Source: CAIZQW01 sp942493055 (GTDB lineage Bacteria; Verrucomicrobiota; Kiritimatiellia; RFP12; UBA1067). From it: a stretch of DNA of 64,000 bases. Location: positions 62,001-126,000 of the forward strand of contig OW818680.1 in the NCBI GenBank assembly GCA_942493055.1, written 5' to 3'. The translations under genes and the position numbers were made by a program. This document shows positions 6,962 to 15,173 of this stretch, piece by piece; the first letter of the stretch is position 1, and every line of letters starts with the position of its first letter. The notes beneath the pieces are model-generated. The model ran no database searches. It was not told the origin of the DNA and was given only the letters and a program-made list of their open reading frames with translations.

Positions 6962-9900
6962 ATGAAAAAACTCATGATCATGGTGTTGGCTGTGTGGGCT
7001 GGAGTTTGTGGTATGGCCCAGGAGATCGGACCGCTCTCATTAGACGGTAAGATTGTGGGTGAATATCTCACCATGGAGATGACCTTTTCGGTGAAGGGGT
7101 TAAAGGCGAATGTTCCACTCGATGTTCTCAGCGGCGACTTAGCGCTATTGGAAGAGCAGTTGCCCAAGGGTGTCACCCTCGAAGTCGAGGGGAACAGTTA
7201 CAAGCTGAGTTTCAAGGGTGGTTTTTGGCAGAAGGAGACCAGCGGAGATGTACGCTTGCGCTTTGCTCTGAATCAGCGTTCTGAAGGGGAGAAGCAGAGC
7301 GTCAGCTTCAGTGTGCCTGTGGTGCCGACCCGAAAAATCTCCGTGACCTGCGACCGTCCCGGCCTCGCCGTTGAACTGGCAAATGCGCACGATGTCGTGC
7401 GCGATAAGGATACCGAGGGCAACGACCGCGCCTCTGGACACCTGGGGTTTTCACCGGATGTCAAATTGTCTTGGAAGACGGCTATCCGCAAATTGGATTC
7501 TGAATTGATTGCCACGTGTGATGCGCTGACCTCGGTGACGGTTGTCCCTGGAACCATGCGCCTGAAAACACTTTTGACCTATCGCGTCGCCCAAGGCGAG
7601 TTGTCAAGCATGGTCATCGATGTCCCCAACATGAATGTGATCCAGGTGAAGGGGCAGGATCTACGTGACTGGTCTGTCGATAAAACCAATGCTGCAAAGC
7701 CGCAGTTGCGGATCACGTTAGGGCGTCCACAGCGCGAGACCTATCGCCTGGAGATTGAGAGTGAGCGTTCGATCCCTGCCTTCCCGTGTGAGTTCATGGT
7801 TGACTCGCTGAATCCGCAGGGCGTGATTCGTTCGGCGGGTATGTTGCTGGTCGGGACGGATAGCGCGGTTCGCATTCAGATCGCCACCATGAATGGTTTG
7901 ACGCAGACCGATCCCTCCGCCTTTCCGCTCAAGACTTTTGGCGCAGCGCCCGCGCGCAGCGTCTACACCTATCAATATGCGGCGGTTCCCTATTCGGTTT
8001 CGTTAAAGGCGGATGACATTGTGACGTCCATGACGGCTGAGACCGGGGTACTCTGCAAGATGGAAGAGGGGATACTCACTGTCGAGGCCAATGTGCAACT
8101 GGATGTGCGGGATGCTCCGGCGCGCGAGGTCAGGCTGTTGACGGATGCCGATGCATCCTGGACGGTCTCCTCTGTAAGCGGTCAGCAGGTCGCGGAAAGC
8201 GATGTGGACGTCCGAACATCTGGCACTGGACGGGAAATAATTATCCCCTTCCGCAAACCGGTTGAAGGGATGACGGTGATCACCATCCGGCTTGAAAAGA
8301 CACTTTTGCCCAATAGCGTCGGCTTTGCAGTGCCCTCTCTGAGCCTTCCGGATGCGCGTTCACAGCGCGGGTATGTCGTTGCAGCAGCAGCACGCGGGAT
8401 TCGGCTCACAGCCAAAACAACGCAGGGCATGACCGAAGTGCACACCGCATCGACGCCGATACGCACTGAGGGCGTGCAGGTCGCTTATCGCTTCCGTGAG
8501 GCAGGCTGGAAGCTTGACTTAAGTGTCGAGCGCGCCAAGTCCTCGTTGCACGCGGAGCTCTTCCATTTGATCTCCCTGGGCGAAGGGGTCGTCTATGTCT
8601 CAACAGCCGTGACCTGCCATATCAGCGGCGCGCCTGTGCAAAGCCTGATGTTCCGTATCCCTGAACATATTACGCTCTTCGATGTGACAGGTGCGAATAT
8701 CGATACCTGGACGCGCGAGAAGGATGTCTGCACCGTCAAGCTGATGAACCGTGTCATTGGGGATTACACCCTCCTGATTACGTATGACCGTCCCTTGAAC
8801 TATAAGGGCGGCGACCTTCAGATCGGCGAGATCGAGATGGTCGACACTGAGAGCGAGATGGGCTATCTCGCGATTGCTACGGCTGCAAGTTTGAAGCTGG
8901 ATCCCATCGAGATGCCGCAAACGCTCATTCGCATCGGCCGTGAAGAGATTCCGGCGGGGTATGCGGCAACCGTGACCGCGCCTGTGATTGGCGCCTACAA
9001 GTATGTCCGGCGTCCGCACTCAGCCACGTTGAAGGTCACCCCGTATGCGACAGAGGGGCTGATCGGCCAGGTGGCGGATTACTTGACCTTGACCACCAAG
9101 ATTGCCCGTGACTGCGAAAGTGTCACCAAGGCGGTTTATTCGCTCAAAAATGCCGTGCGTCAATATCTCTCGCTCAAGCTTCCAGAGGGGAGCGTGCTGT
9201 GGTCTGTGCGCCAAATATCTGATGATGACCCCACCAAAGGGAAAGACTTGTCAGCGCAGCAAGCGGAGGGCGTGCTGCTTGTTCCGGTCGAACGTCCGCG
9301 CGATCCCAACCGTGCCGTGACCATCGAAGTGATTTATGCGCATGTGGGGACCAAGGGTACCCGCACCACCACATTGACCGCCCCTATGCTGACCGATGCG
9401 CCGGTGACCTTTGCAAAGTGGGAAGTTGAGGCAGACGCCAAAGTCAGCATCAGTCATGCTGAAGGAAACATGACCCCCGAAGTTTCAATAGAAAATAAGA
9501 AATGGCCTGTCTATAACCCCTGGGCTGCCCGGTCGCAACGTTTCTATCGCACCGCCAACCTAGCGCGTGAGGCCCCCTTGCAACTCACAGTCACCATCGT
9601 TCCGGCCTGGCTGGGCGGCGGCTCGCTGTGGGTGCTGGGCGGCGGACTGATTCTCGGCCTGCTGTCATTGCTCATCTTTGGTTTTAGGCGCAAAAAGGTG
9701 TGGCTCGCGTTTTCGCTCACCTGCCTGGGTATGGCCATTGCACAGACGAAAATAGGCCTCCCTGTGGCAACGGTGCTGGGCATTGTCTTGCTCCCCGTGC
9801 TGCTGCTTACGGGATTGGTGCGCCTGATCATTCGCTGGGCACGAAACGCTAAAGCGCGTAAAGAAGCCAGCAAAAACGCTGAACCTCCAGTCAGTGATCC

Positions 9901-12900
9901 CTTTGAGATGCCGTTACCCTTGGAAGAAGAAAAAGCAGAAGAGCTTCCGCTTCCGGAAGTGCAAGAGCGGGTGAATATGGAGAACGATGAAAACAAGGGA
10001 TTTGCTCGGATCGGGCTCATGCTCTGCATCGCCGCTATCGGATTTGCAGGACTGACTCTGACAGCCGAGGAGAAACTAGCAGCGGTACAAGCAGTTGTCG
10101 CGCCTGAGGTTCTGAAGGTCGAACTCTTGTTTGCAAACAACGTTGAAGGGATAACGGTGTTGCACGAGAAGGCCTCTGTCTCGGTTGCGCCGCGTACGTT
10201 GACAGGTGAATACGTGTCCACCGTCAAACGTGTCATCGCATTCACTGCGAAATCTGTTGGCGAATATCGCCTCCTACAGGTGAATGATGTCAATCAGCTC
10301 GCCCTCCTGACGTTCAAGGATCACGAGCAGGCGAAAATCACAGTTGATCAGCAAGGTGTGTTGCTGACGCTCAAGAAGCCGGGCACCTACACGCTTGAAA
10401 TCGAAACCTGTGAAACGATTCGAGAGAACGAGACTGGCGCGACCTTCTTCTCGTGGGGCAGCTATGGAAGTGTGAAGAGCAGTGTAGAAGTGGTTCTTCC
10501 CTCTGCGGAGCTTGCGGTCACAGGGAAAGGGATAACACAATGCCTTAGTACTCCCGCGAATGGCAAGACAACAGTGATAGGCGTCTTGACGACAGGTACA
10601 CGCCGCTACGGTGTGAGCTTCGCTCCGCGCGTGCGTGATTCACGTAAGGAGACAGCCGTTGTGTATTGCGATGTCTCAACCCTTGCCTTTTTGCGCTCCG
10701 GTGTCGTCGATATTTCCGCAAATGCGAATTACACGGTTGCGCAGGGTGAAGTGCGTGAATTGCATCTCAAGATCCCGGCCAGCATGGGCGTGACCTCCGT
10801 GACTGCTGCAGGTCTTGCCACGTGGAGTCTTGACCCGACCACGCGCATGCTCACGGTCATCTTTGAAAAGCCACAGACAGGCGCCTTCACGGTTGCGCTT
10901 GGCTTGCAAAGCGCGAGCGGTGGCTTGCCTTATGCGGTGACCTTGGGTGCCCCCTCGGCTGAAGGGGTCCAGCGTCAGCGTGGCTTCCTGGCGTTGGCGG
11001 CTGCAGAGGCGGTGCTCATGAAGATCGAAAAAGATCAGGGCGTCAATGCGATTAACGTAGCAGACTATCCCATGGCCGCCGCGCTCCTGCAGCAAAACAA
11101 GGAAGAGCCGATTCGCAGGGCGTATCGCTATGATGATGCGACAAAGGTCGCCGTCACGTTCCGCGCGGAAGCGGTCCAATCTGAAATCCGTGTCGTGGAA
11201 ACCGGCGCCTTCAGCATTGCTGACGAGCGCTCCGTCCTGAGTACACGCCTGGATGTCACGATTGCCAAGGCCGGGCTCTTCTCGCTGAAGCTTGATCCGC
11301 CCAAGGGATATGAAATTGAAACGCTGACTGGCAGCGGCGTCAGCCACTGGGACGATACCCGTAAGACAGGCGGCGGGGTCGAAGTCTTCTTCAATACACG
11401 TTTATTGGGCACGTCCTCCATCAACATGGTGCTGGCACGTCAGCAAAAGGGCATTGAAGATAAGATTGTCGTGCCGCGTGTCTCGATTACAAATGCCTTA
11501 CGCCACACCGGGCGCATGGCTGTGACAGCCGAGCGCGGTGTCAGGCTTGTGCCCGAAGCGCAACAAGGTGTGACACTGGTCCGCGATGATACCTTGAGGA
11601 ATCAGACCGGCGCAGTGGTCTTTGACATTCTGCGTCCGGGCTGGCAGATGGAACTCAAGACGCAGGTGCTCTTGCCGGTGCTGAAACCGGAACTCCTGCA
11701 TCGCGTGGATCTGGCGGAAGGCATGTTGCAGCACCGTATTTATGCCCGCTACAAAATTGAAAATGCAGGTGTGAAGTTCTTCCGCGTCTTCGTGCCGATC
11801 AAGGATGCGACGCTCACGGTCTCCGGACGTAATATCGCCCGTGTCTATCCTGAAGTCACAACTGGCAAGGTTGAGACCGCGGATGCCCAACTGGGGACCG
11901 CTGGAAAAGTGTGGGTGATCGAGCTGCATGGCAAGGTCGAAGATACCTACGCCTTCACAGCGCTCTACCAGGAGCCTTATGATCCTGCAGCAGGCGGGGT
12001 GAAGGTCAGTCCGTTCGGGACGCCTGGCAGTGCGCGTCAGACCGCGTGGGTGGCGATTACGGGCGGCGGACGTGTGCAAGTCGAGCCTCGTGGCGAGGTG
12101 GTTGGTTTGCGCGTTGAAGATGCGCGCAGCCTTCCTGAATATTTCGGGGCAGGGGACTTGTCGGGCGCCATCCGTTGCTATCGCGTCTTGCAGTCGGACT
12201 ACTCGCTCGACTTGTCCGTCATCCGCCATGAATCGGCAAAAGTCCTGCCAGCCGGAGTGGAAAGCGCACGCTTTACCACGGTGCTCTCTGCGAGCGGCAA
12301 GATGCTGACCCAGGTCTCTGTGCAGTTGCGTACAGGGCGTCTGCGCTTCCTGAAGATCGGAATGCCGGCAACCAGCCAGCTCTGGGCTGCGCAGGTCAAT
12401 GGCACGGAGGTCGCGATTGCGCGGGACAGTGAAAATAACTTGAATATCCCGCTTGAATTGCTGTCCTCTGAAAAGCTCACCTCGATTGATCTTGTTTATG
12501 CGGATAGTCTGAAGGGAATTATGAAAGGGACGATGACGATCCCTGCCATTCGCTTCCCGGAGTTGCCCTTGCAGAATATCCAATGGACGATCTTTGTGCC
12601 CCCAGGATCAAAGTATCGTCTGGCCAATCAGGACTTTGATGAGCTTGACGGGAAGGACAGTCTTGAGGGTGGCGGCTTTGTCAAGAGCTTCGGACTCTCC
12701 CAATATCAGGCGATTAATGCGGAGCTGGGCTCAAGAAACCTGAAAGAGGCCAAGGGCAAGCTAGGGTCGATCGGAGCCTTGCTGGATAAGGGCGACCGTA
12801 TCCAGGCGCAGAAGGCGTTGCAGCAAGCTGTCAACCTGTCGCAGGCTGAGCAGACCTTGAACGAGGATGCCCGCGTACAATTCAAAAACGTGGTGCGTGA

Positions 12901-13336
12901 GCAGGTCAAGATCGGACTGGTGAATCGTCGCGAGGCGCTTCGCATGGACAACAACATCTATGACGAGCGCGCACCGCAGACACAAGTGGGCTACAACGAC
13001 GGCAACTTCAGTCGCGAATTTGCAAATCGTGTGGATGAGCAACTGACGGTTCAAGACCGTGACTCGCTAGATCGTGTTGCAACTAAGATTGTTGAACAGC
13101 AAGCTGCTGCAGCAGGGCAGGGGACAGCCATCAACATAGCGATGCCCGAGCATGGCCGCATGCTGCGCTTCGCTCGCGCGTTACAGAACGAATGCGGCGG
13201 CAAACTTGAACTGTCACTTAAGGTTTCGTCTGACTACTCCACAGCAGCATGCTTGACCTGGTGGCCTGTGATTCCGCTCTTCTTGGGGCTCTGGCTGATG
13301 CTGCGCGTCGCCTTTGGTCCGCAGCGGAAGGCGTAG
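6962..13336 (+). CDS. Giant membrane-anchored beta-rich protein with duplicated halves, function unknown
   Basis: An upstream in-frame start exists at 6914, but ATG 6962 has the ribosome-binding site (AAGGAAGG) and a signal peptide (MKKLMIMVLAVWAGVCGMA), giving 2,124 residues. Residues 1-880 are predicted beta-rich. Three hydrophobic segments follow (about 882-903, 908-926, 930-957), then an acidic linker (EEEKAEELPLPE). A signal-like hydrophobic stretch at about 1013-1033 (GLMLCIAAIGFAGLTLTA) opens a second beta-rich half, and a C-terminal membrane segment sits at about 2094-2118. A block of the form G-F/Y/M-hydrophobic-A-x-A ... GV recurs near 7831, 8365, 8858, 10970, 11503 and 12037. That is three copies per half, about 178 residues apart (164 between the second and third in the first half). 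The halves look like an internal duplication that fused two secreted, membrane-tethered units. I recognise no catalytic motif. An adhesion or envelope scaffold role is only a guess. Confidence 0.8.
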   Translation: MKKLMIMVLAVWAGVCGMAQEIGPLSLDGKIVGEYLTMEMTFSVKGLKANVPLDVLSGDLALLEEQLPKGVTLEVEGNSYKLSFKGGFWQKETSGDVRLRFALNQRSEGEKQSVSFSVPVVPTRKISVTCDRPGLAVELANAHDVVRDKDTEGNDRASGHLGFSPDVKLSWKTAIRKLDSELIATCDALTSVTVVPGTMRLKTLLTYRVAQGELSSMVIDVPNMNVIQVKGQDLRDWSVDKTNAAKPQLRITLGRPQRETYRLEIESERSIPAFPCEFMVDSLNPQGVIRSAGMLLVGTDSAVRIQIATMNGLTQTDPSAFPLKTFGAAPARSVYTYQYAAVPYSVSLKADDIVTSMTAETGVLCKMEEGILTVEANVQLDVRDAPAREVRLLTDADASWTVSSVSGQQVAESDVDVRTSGTGREIIIPFRKPVEGMTVITIRLEKTLLPNSVGFAVPSLSLPDARSQRGYVVAAAARGIRLTAKTTQGMTEVHTASTPIRTEGVQVAYRFREAGWKLDLSVERAKSSLHAELFHLISLGEGVVYVSTAVTCHISGAPVQSLMFRIPEHITLFDVTGANIDTWTREKDVCTVKLMNRVIGDYTLLITYDRPLNYKGGDLQIGEIEMVDTESEMGYLAIATAASLKLDPIEMPQTLIRIGREEIPAGYAATVTAPVIGAYKYVRRPHSATLKVTPYATEGLIGQVADYLTLTTKIARDCESVTKAVYSLKNAVRQYLSLKLPEGSVLWSVRQISDDDPTKGKDLSAQQAEGVLLVPVERPRDPNRAVTIEVIYAHVGTKGTRTTTLTAPMLTDAPVTFAKWEVEADAKVSISHAEGNMTPEVSIENKKWPVYNPWAARSQRFYRTANLAREAPLQLTVTIVPAWLGGGSLWVLGGGLILGLLSLLIFGFRRKKVWLAFSLTCLGMAIAQTKIGLPVATVLGIVLLPVLLLTGLVRLIIRWARNAKARKEASKNAEPPVSDPFEMPLPLEEEKAEELPLPEVQERVNMENDENKGFARIGLMLCIAAIGFAGLTLTAEEKLAAVQAVVAPEVLKVELLFANNVEGITVLHEKASVSVAPRTLTGEYVSTVKRVIAFTAKSVGEYRLLQVNDVNQLALLTFKDHEQAKITVDQQGVLLTLKKPGTYTLEIETCETIRENETGATFFSWGSYGSVKSSVEVVLPSAELAVTGKGITQCLSTPANGKTTVIGVLTTGTRRYGVSFAPRVRDSRKETAVVYCDVSTLAFLRSGVVDISANANYTVAQGEVRELHLKIPASMGVTSVTAAGLATWSLDPTTRMLTVIFEKPQTGAFTVALGLQSASGGLPYAVTLGAPSAEGVQRQRGFLALAAAEAVLMKIEKDQGVNAINVADYPMAAALLQQNKEEPIRRAYRYDDATKVAVTFRAEAVQSEIRVVETGAFSIADERSVLSTRLDVTIAKAGLFSLKLDPPKGYEIETLTGSGVSHWDDTRKTGGGVEVFFNTRLLGTSSINMVLARQQKGIEDKIVVPRVSITNALRHTGRMAVTAERGVRLVPEAQQGVTLVRDDTLRNQTGAVVFDILRPGWQMELKTQVLLPVLKPELLHRVDLAEGMLQHRIYARYKIENAGVKFFRVFVPIKDATLTVSGRNIARVYPEVTTGKVETADAQLGTAGKVWVIELHGKVEDTYAFTALYQEPYDPAAGGVKVSPFGTPGSARQTAWVAITGGGRVQVEPRGEVVGLRVEDARSLPEYFGAGDLSGAIRCYRVLQSDYSLDLSVIRHESAKVLPAGVESARFTTVLSASGKMLTQVSVQLRTGRLRFLKIGMPATSQLWAAQVNGTEVAIARDSENNLNIPLELLSSEKLTSIDLVYADSLKGIMKGTMTIPAIRFPELPLQNIQWTIFVPPGSKYRLANQDFDELDGKDSLEGGGFVKSFGLSQYQAINAELGSRNLKEAKGKLGSIGALLDKGDRIQAQKALQQAVNLSQAEQTLNEDARVQFKNVVREQVKIGLVNRREALRMDNNIYDERAPQTQVGYNDGNFSREFANRVDEQLTVQDRDSLDRVATKIVEQQAAAAGQGTAINIAMPEHGRMLRFARALQNECGGKLELSLKVSSDYSTAACLTWWPVIPLFLGLWLMLRVAFGPQRKA

Positions 13337-13395
13337 GGGGGCAGTTGGCAGTAGGCAGTTGGCAGACAGGAATGTCTGCGCCACCGTGCTGAGCA

Positions 13396-13613
13396 ATGAA
13401 AGGAGCGCGGGCATCCTGCCCGCAAGCAGATGCGGCCGGGACGGCCACGCTCCCTTCTCTGAAAGGAGCGCGGGCATCTTGCCCGCAAGCAGATGCGGCC
13501 GGGACGGCCACGCTCCCTTGCTGTGCTGCTGAAAGGAGCGCGGGCATCTTGCCCGCACGGAACCGGGACGGTTCCGCCACCTTGCTGTGCTGCTGAAAGG
13601 AGCGCGGGCATCA
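13396..13613. repeat. Tandem array of GGAGCGCGGGCATCTTGCCC palindromic units (family B)
   Basis: Four consecutive units start GAAAGGAGCGCGGGCATC at about 13397, 13460, 13530 and 13594. The first three are complete (about 60-70 nt) and carry the inner inverted repeat GCGGGCATCTTGCCCGC; the fourth is cut off. The first two also share GCAGATGCGGCCGGGACGGC. Overlapping spurious ORFs exist on both strands. The 13337-13735 gap otherwise holds only the promoter of the next gene. Confidence 0.8.
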
Positions 13614-13627
13614 GCTGAAATTCCGAT

Positions 13628-13656
13628 TTGACGCTGTCAGGCTTTCATGTGATAAT
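13628..13656 (+). promoter_or_regulatory. Sigma70-type promoter of Tat oxidoreductase gene
   Basis: TTGACG (13628-13633) and GATAAT (13651-13656) are separated by exactly 17 nt, each 5/6 to consensus. The start codon is 80 nt downstream. It lies just after the family B array. Confidence 0.6.
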
Positions 13657-13735
13657 GTGCCACAGTAAATACCTTCATTTTGCGGAGCGTTGCGTGACAG
13701 CACGCTCTGCGTGAGGCTCAACAGGAGATCAACAG

Positions 13736-15013
13736 ATGGAAAGTACACGCAGGAATTTTCTGGGTACCGCAGCAGCGGGAACAATCGCCATCAGCGGCGT
13801 CACAGCCTTTGCGCAGGGCGATAAGAAGATCCGCATCGGTGTCATCGGTGTCGGATGGTATGGCATGGTGGATGCCAAGGCCGCTCTTAAAGCCGGCGGC
13901 GCGGAGATCGTCGCCATCTGCGATGTTGACAGTGAGCACCTTGAAAAGAGCGCCGAAGAACTTTTGAAGTTGCAGGGCAGCCGCCCGCGTGGATACAAGC
14001 TGCATCGGGAGATGCTGGATGCCGGCGGCATGGACGCGGTGATCATCGGCACGCCCCCTCAGTGGCATGCGCTTCAGCTGATGGACTGTCTCGCCAAGGG
14101 ATACGATGTCTATTGTGAAAAGCCGTTGGCGTATGACATCCGTGAGGGACGGGCCATGGTGGAGGCGGTCAGGGCGACCGACCGCATCGTCCAAGTGGGG
14201 TTCCAGCGCCGTCAAAGTCAGACGTTCAAACAGGTCAAGGAGGCGATTGACGCCGGACGGATTGGCGAGGTGATACAGGCGGATGTTCAGATTCACTACA
14301 CCGCCGGAACAAAAGACCCCACACCTGTCGAACCTCCTGCTTCGCTCGACTGGGACCTCTGGTGCGGTCCTGCGCCGAAAATTCCGTACAGCGCCCAGGT
14401 GGGTCACATGAACTGGCGTCTGGAAAAGACCACCGGACACGGTCACCTGGTGGACTGGGGCATTCATAACATCGATGCCACACGCCTGGTTCTCGGACTC
14501 GGCATGCCGAGCCGTGTCACCGCCGACGGTGGCATCTATAAATATAAAAATATCATCACTACGCCCGACACCCTGACGGTCCACTTTGAATTCGACCGCT
14601 GCCCTGTAATCTGGCGCCATCGTCTCTGGGGCGCGACGGAATATGCGAATGAAACCAGTAACGGCATCTTCTTCTACGGTACCAAGGGCACTCTGTTCGC
14701 ATCTGACCGCGAATGGACTCTGATTCCGGCAGGAAAGGATGCCCAGCGCGAAACGTTTAAGGTGAATAACGACATGGGCACGGATCACGTGAAGGAGTTT
14801 CTGGAATGCGTCCGCAGCCGTAAACAGCCCTCCTGCACCATGGAGAGCGGATATCAGACAACGACGACTGTGCAGTTGGGCATGATTGCCTACGAGAGCG
14901 CGTCAACTGTCCAGTGGGACGCGAAGACGGAACAGATTCTTAACAACCCCGCTGCCTCTGCCTTGCTGAAGCGCGAGTATCGCAAGCCCTGGGTCCATCC
15001 GTATAAGGGGTGA
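13736..15013 (+). CDS. Gfo/Idh/MocA family oxidoreductase with Tat signal
   Basis: The 425-residue product starts with a twin-arginine signal (STRRNFLGTAAAGTIAIS), so it is probably exported folded with its nicotinamide cofactor. A Rossmann start follows (KIRIGVIGVGWYGM, about residues 32-45), then AICDVDSEHLEK, the CEKPLAYD motif characteristic of the family (catalytic Lys in EKP), and HLVDWGIHNIDATR, matching the distal conserved H/D region. It lies 80 nt after a good promoter and is followed 160 nt later by the HZS-alpha-like gene on the same strand. Exported Gfo/Idh enzymes are common in PVC bacteria and are usually taken to oxidise or rearrange sugars. The substrate cannot be told. Confidence 0.88.
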   Translation: MESTRRNFLGTAAAGTIAISGVTAFAQGDKKIRIGVIGVGWYGMVDAKAALKAGGAEIVAICDVDSEHLEKSAEELLKLQGSRPRGYKLHREMLDAGGMDAVIIGTPPQWHALQLMDCLAKGYDVYCEKPLAYDIREGRAMVEAVRATDRIVQVGFQRRQSQTFKQVKEAIDAGRIGEVIQADVQIHYTAGTKDPTPVEPPASLDWDLWCGPAPKIPYSAQVGHMNWRLEKTTGHGHLVDWGIHNIDATRLVLGLGMPSRVTADGGIYKYKNIITTPDTLTVHFEFDRCPVIWRHRLWGATEYANETSNGIFFYGTKGTLFASDREWTLIPAGKDAQRETFKVNNDMGTDHVKEFLECVRSRKQPSCTMESGYQTTTTVQLGMIAYESASTVQWDAKTEQILNNPAASALLKREYRKPWVHPYKG

Positions 15014-15173
15014 AGTCGTAGGATGGGGAATGGGCTTTCTTGACATCATCCCATGCTTCTGGCATTCTTTTGCGCTGAATGAGGGGATTCATTTCGGTTC
15101 AGATAGCCTCAGGCCTGTAGGACCCGATATCAGAAGATAAAAATTTGTATCACATTAATATCAGAGGACACGT

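Noticed and set aside
11498..12583. Open frame of 361 codons on the minus strand
   Set aside because: It lies wholly antisense to the repeat-containing giant protein gene, lacks a ribosome-binding site and has no recognisable domain. GC-rich third positions explain it.
13214..13611. Several overlapping frames giving RARCPRSF or AGKMPALLS type peptides
   Set aside because: These are translations of family B palindromic repeats. The same peptides arise at every copy and in several frames.
13396..13613. CRISPR-like array
   Set aside because: Units are adjacent palindromes with shared filler, not constant repeats with unique spacers, and no cas gene is present.
13718..14788. Minus-strand frame of 356 codons
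   Set aside because: It is the reverse-strand shadow of the Tat Gfo/Idh gene, whose motifs are unambiguous.
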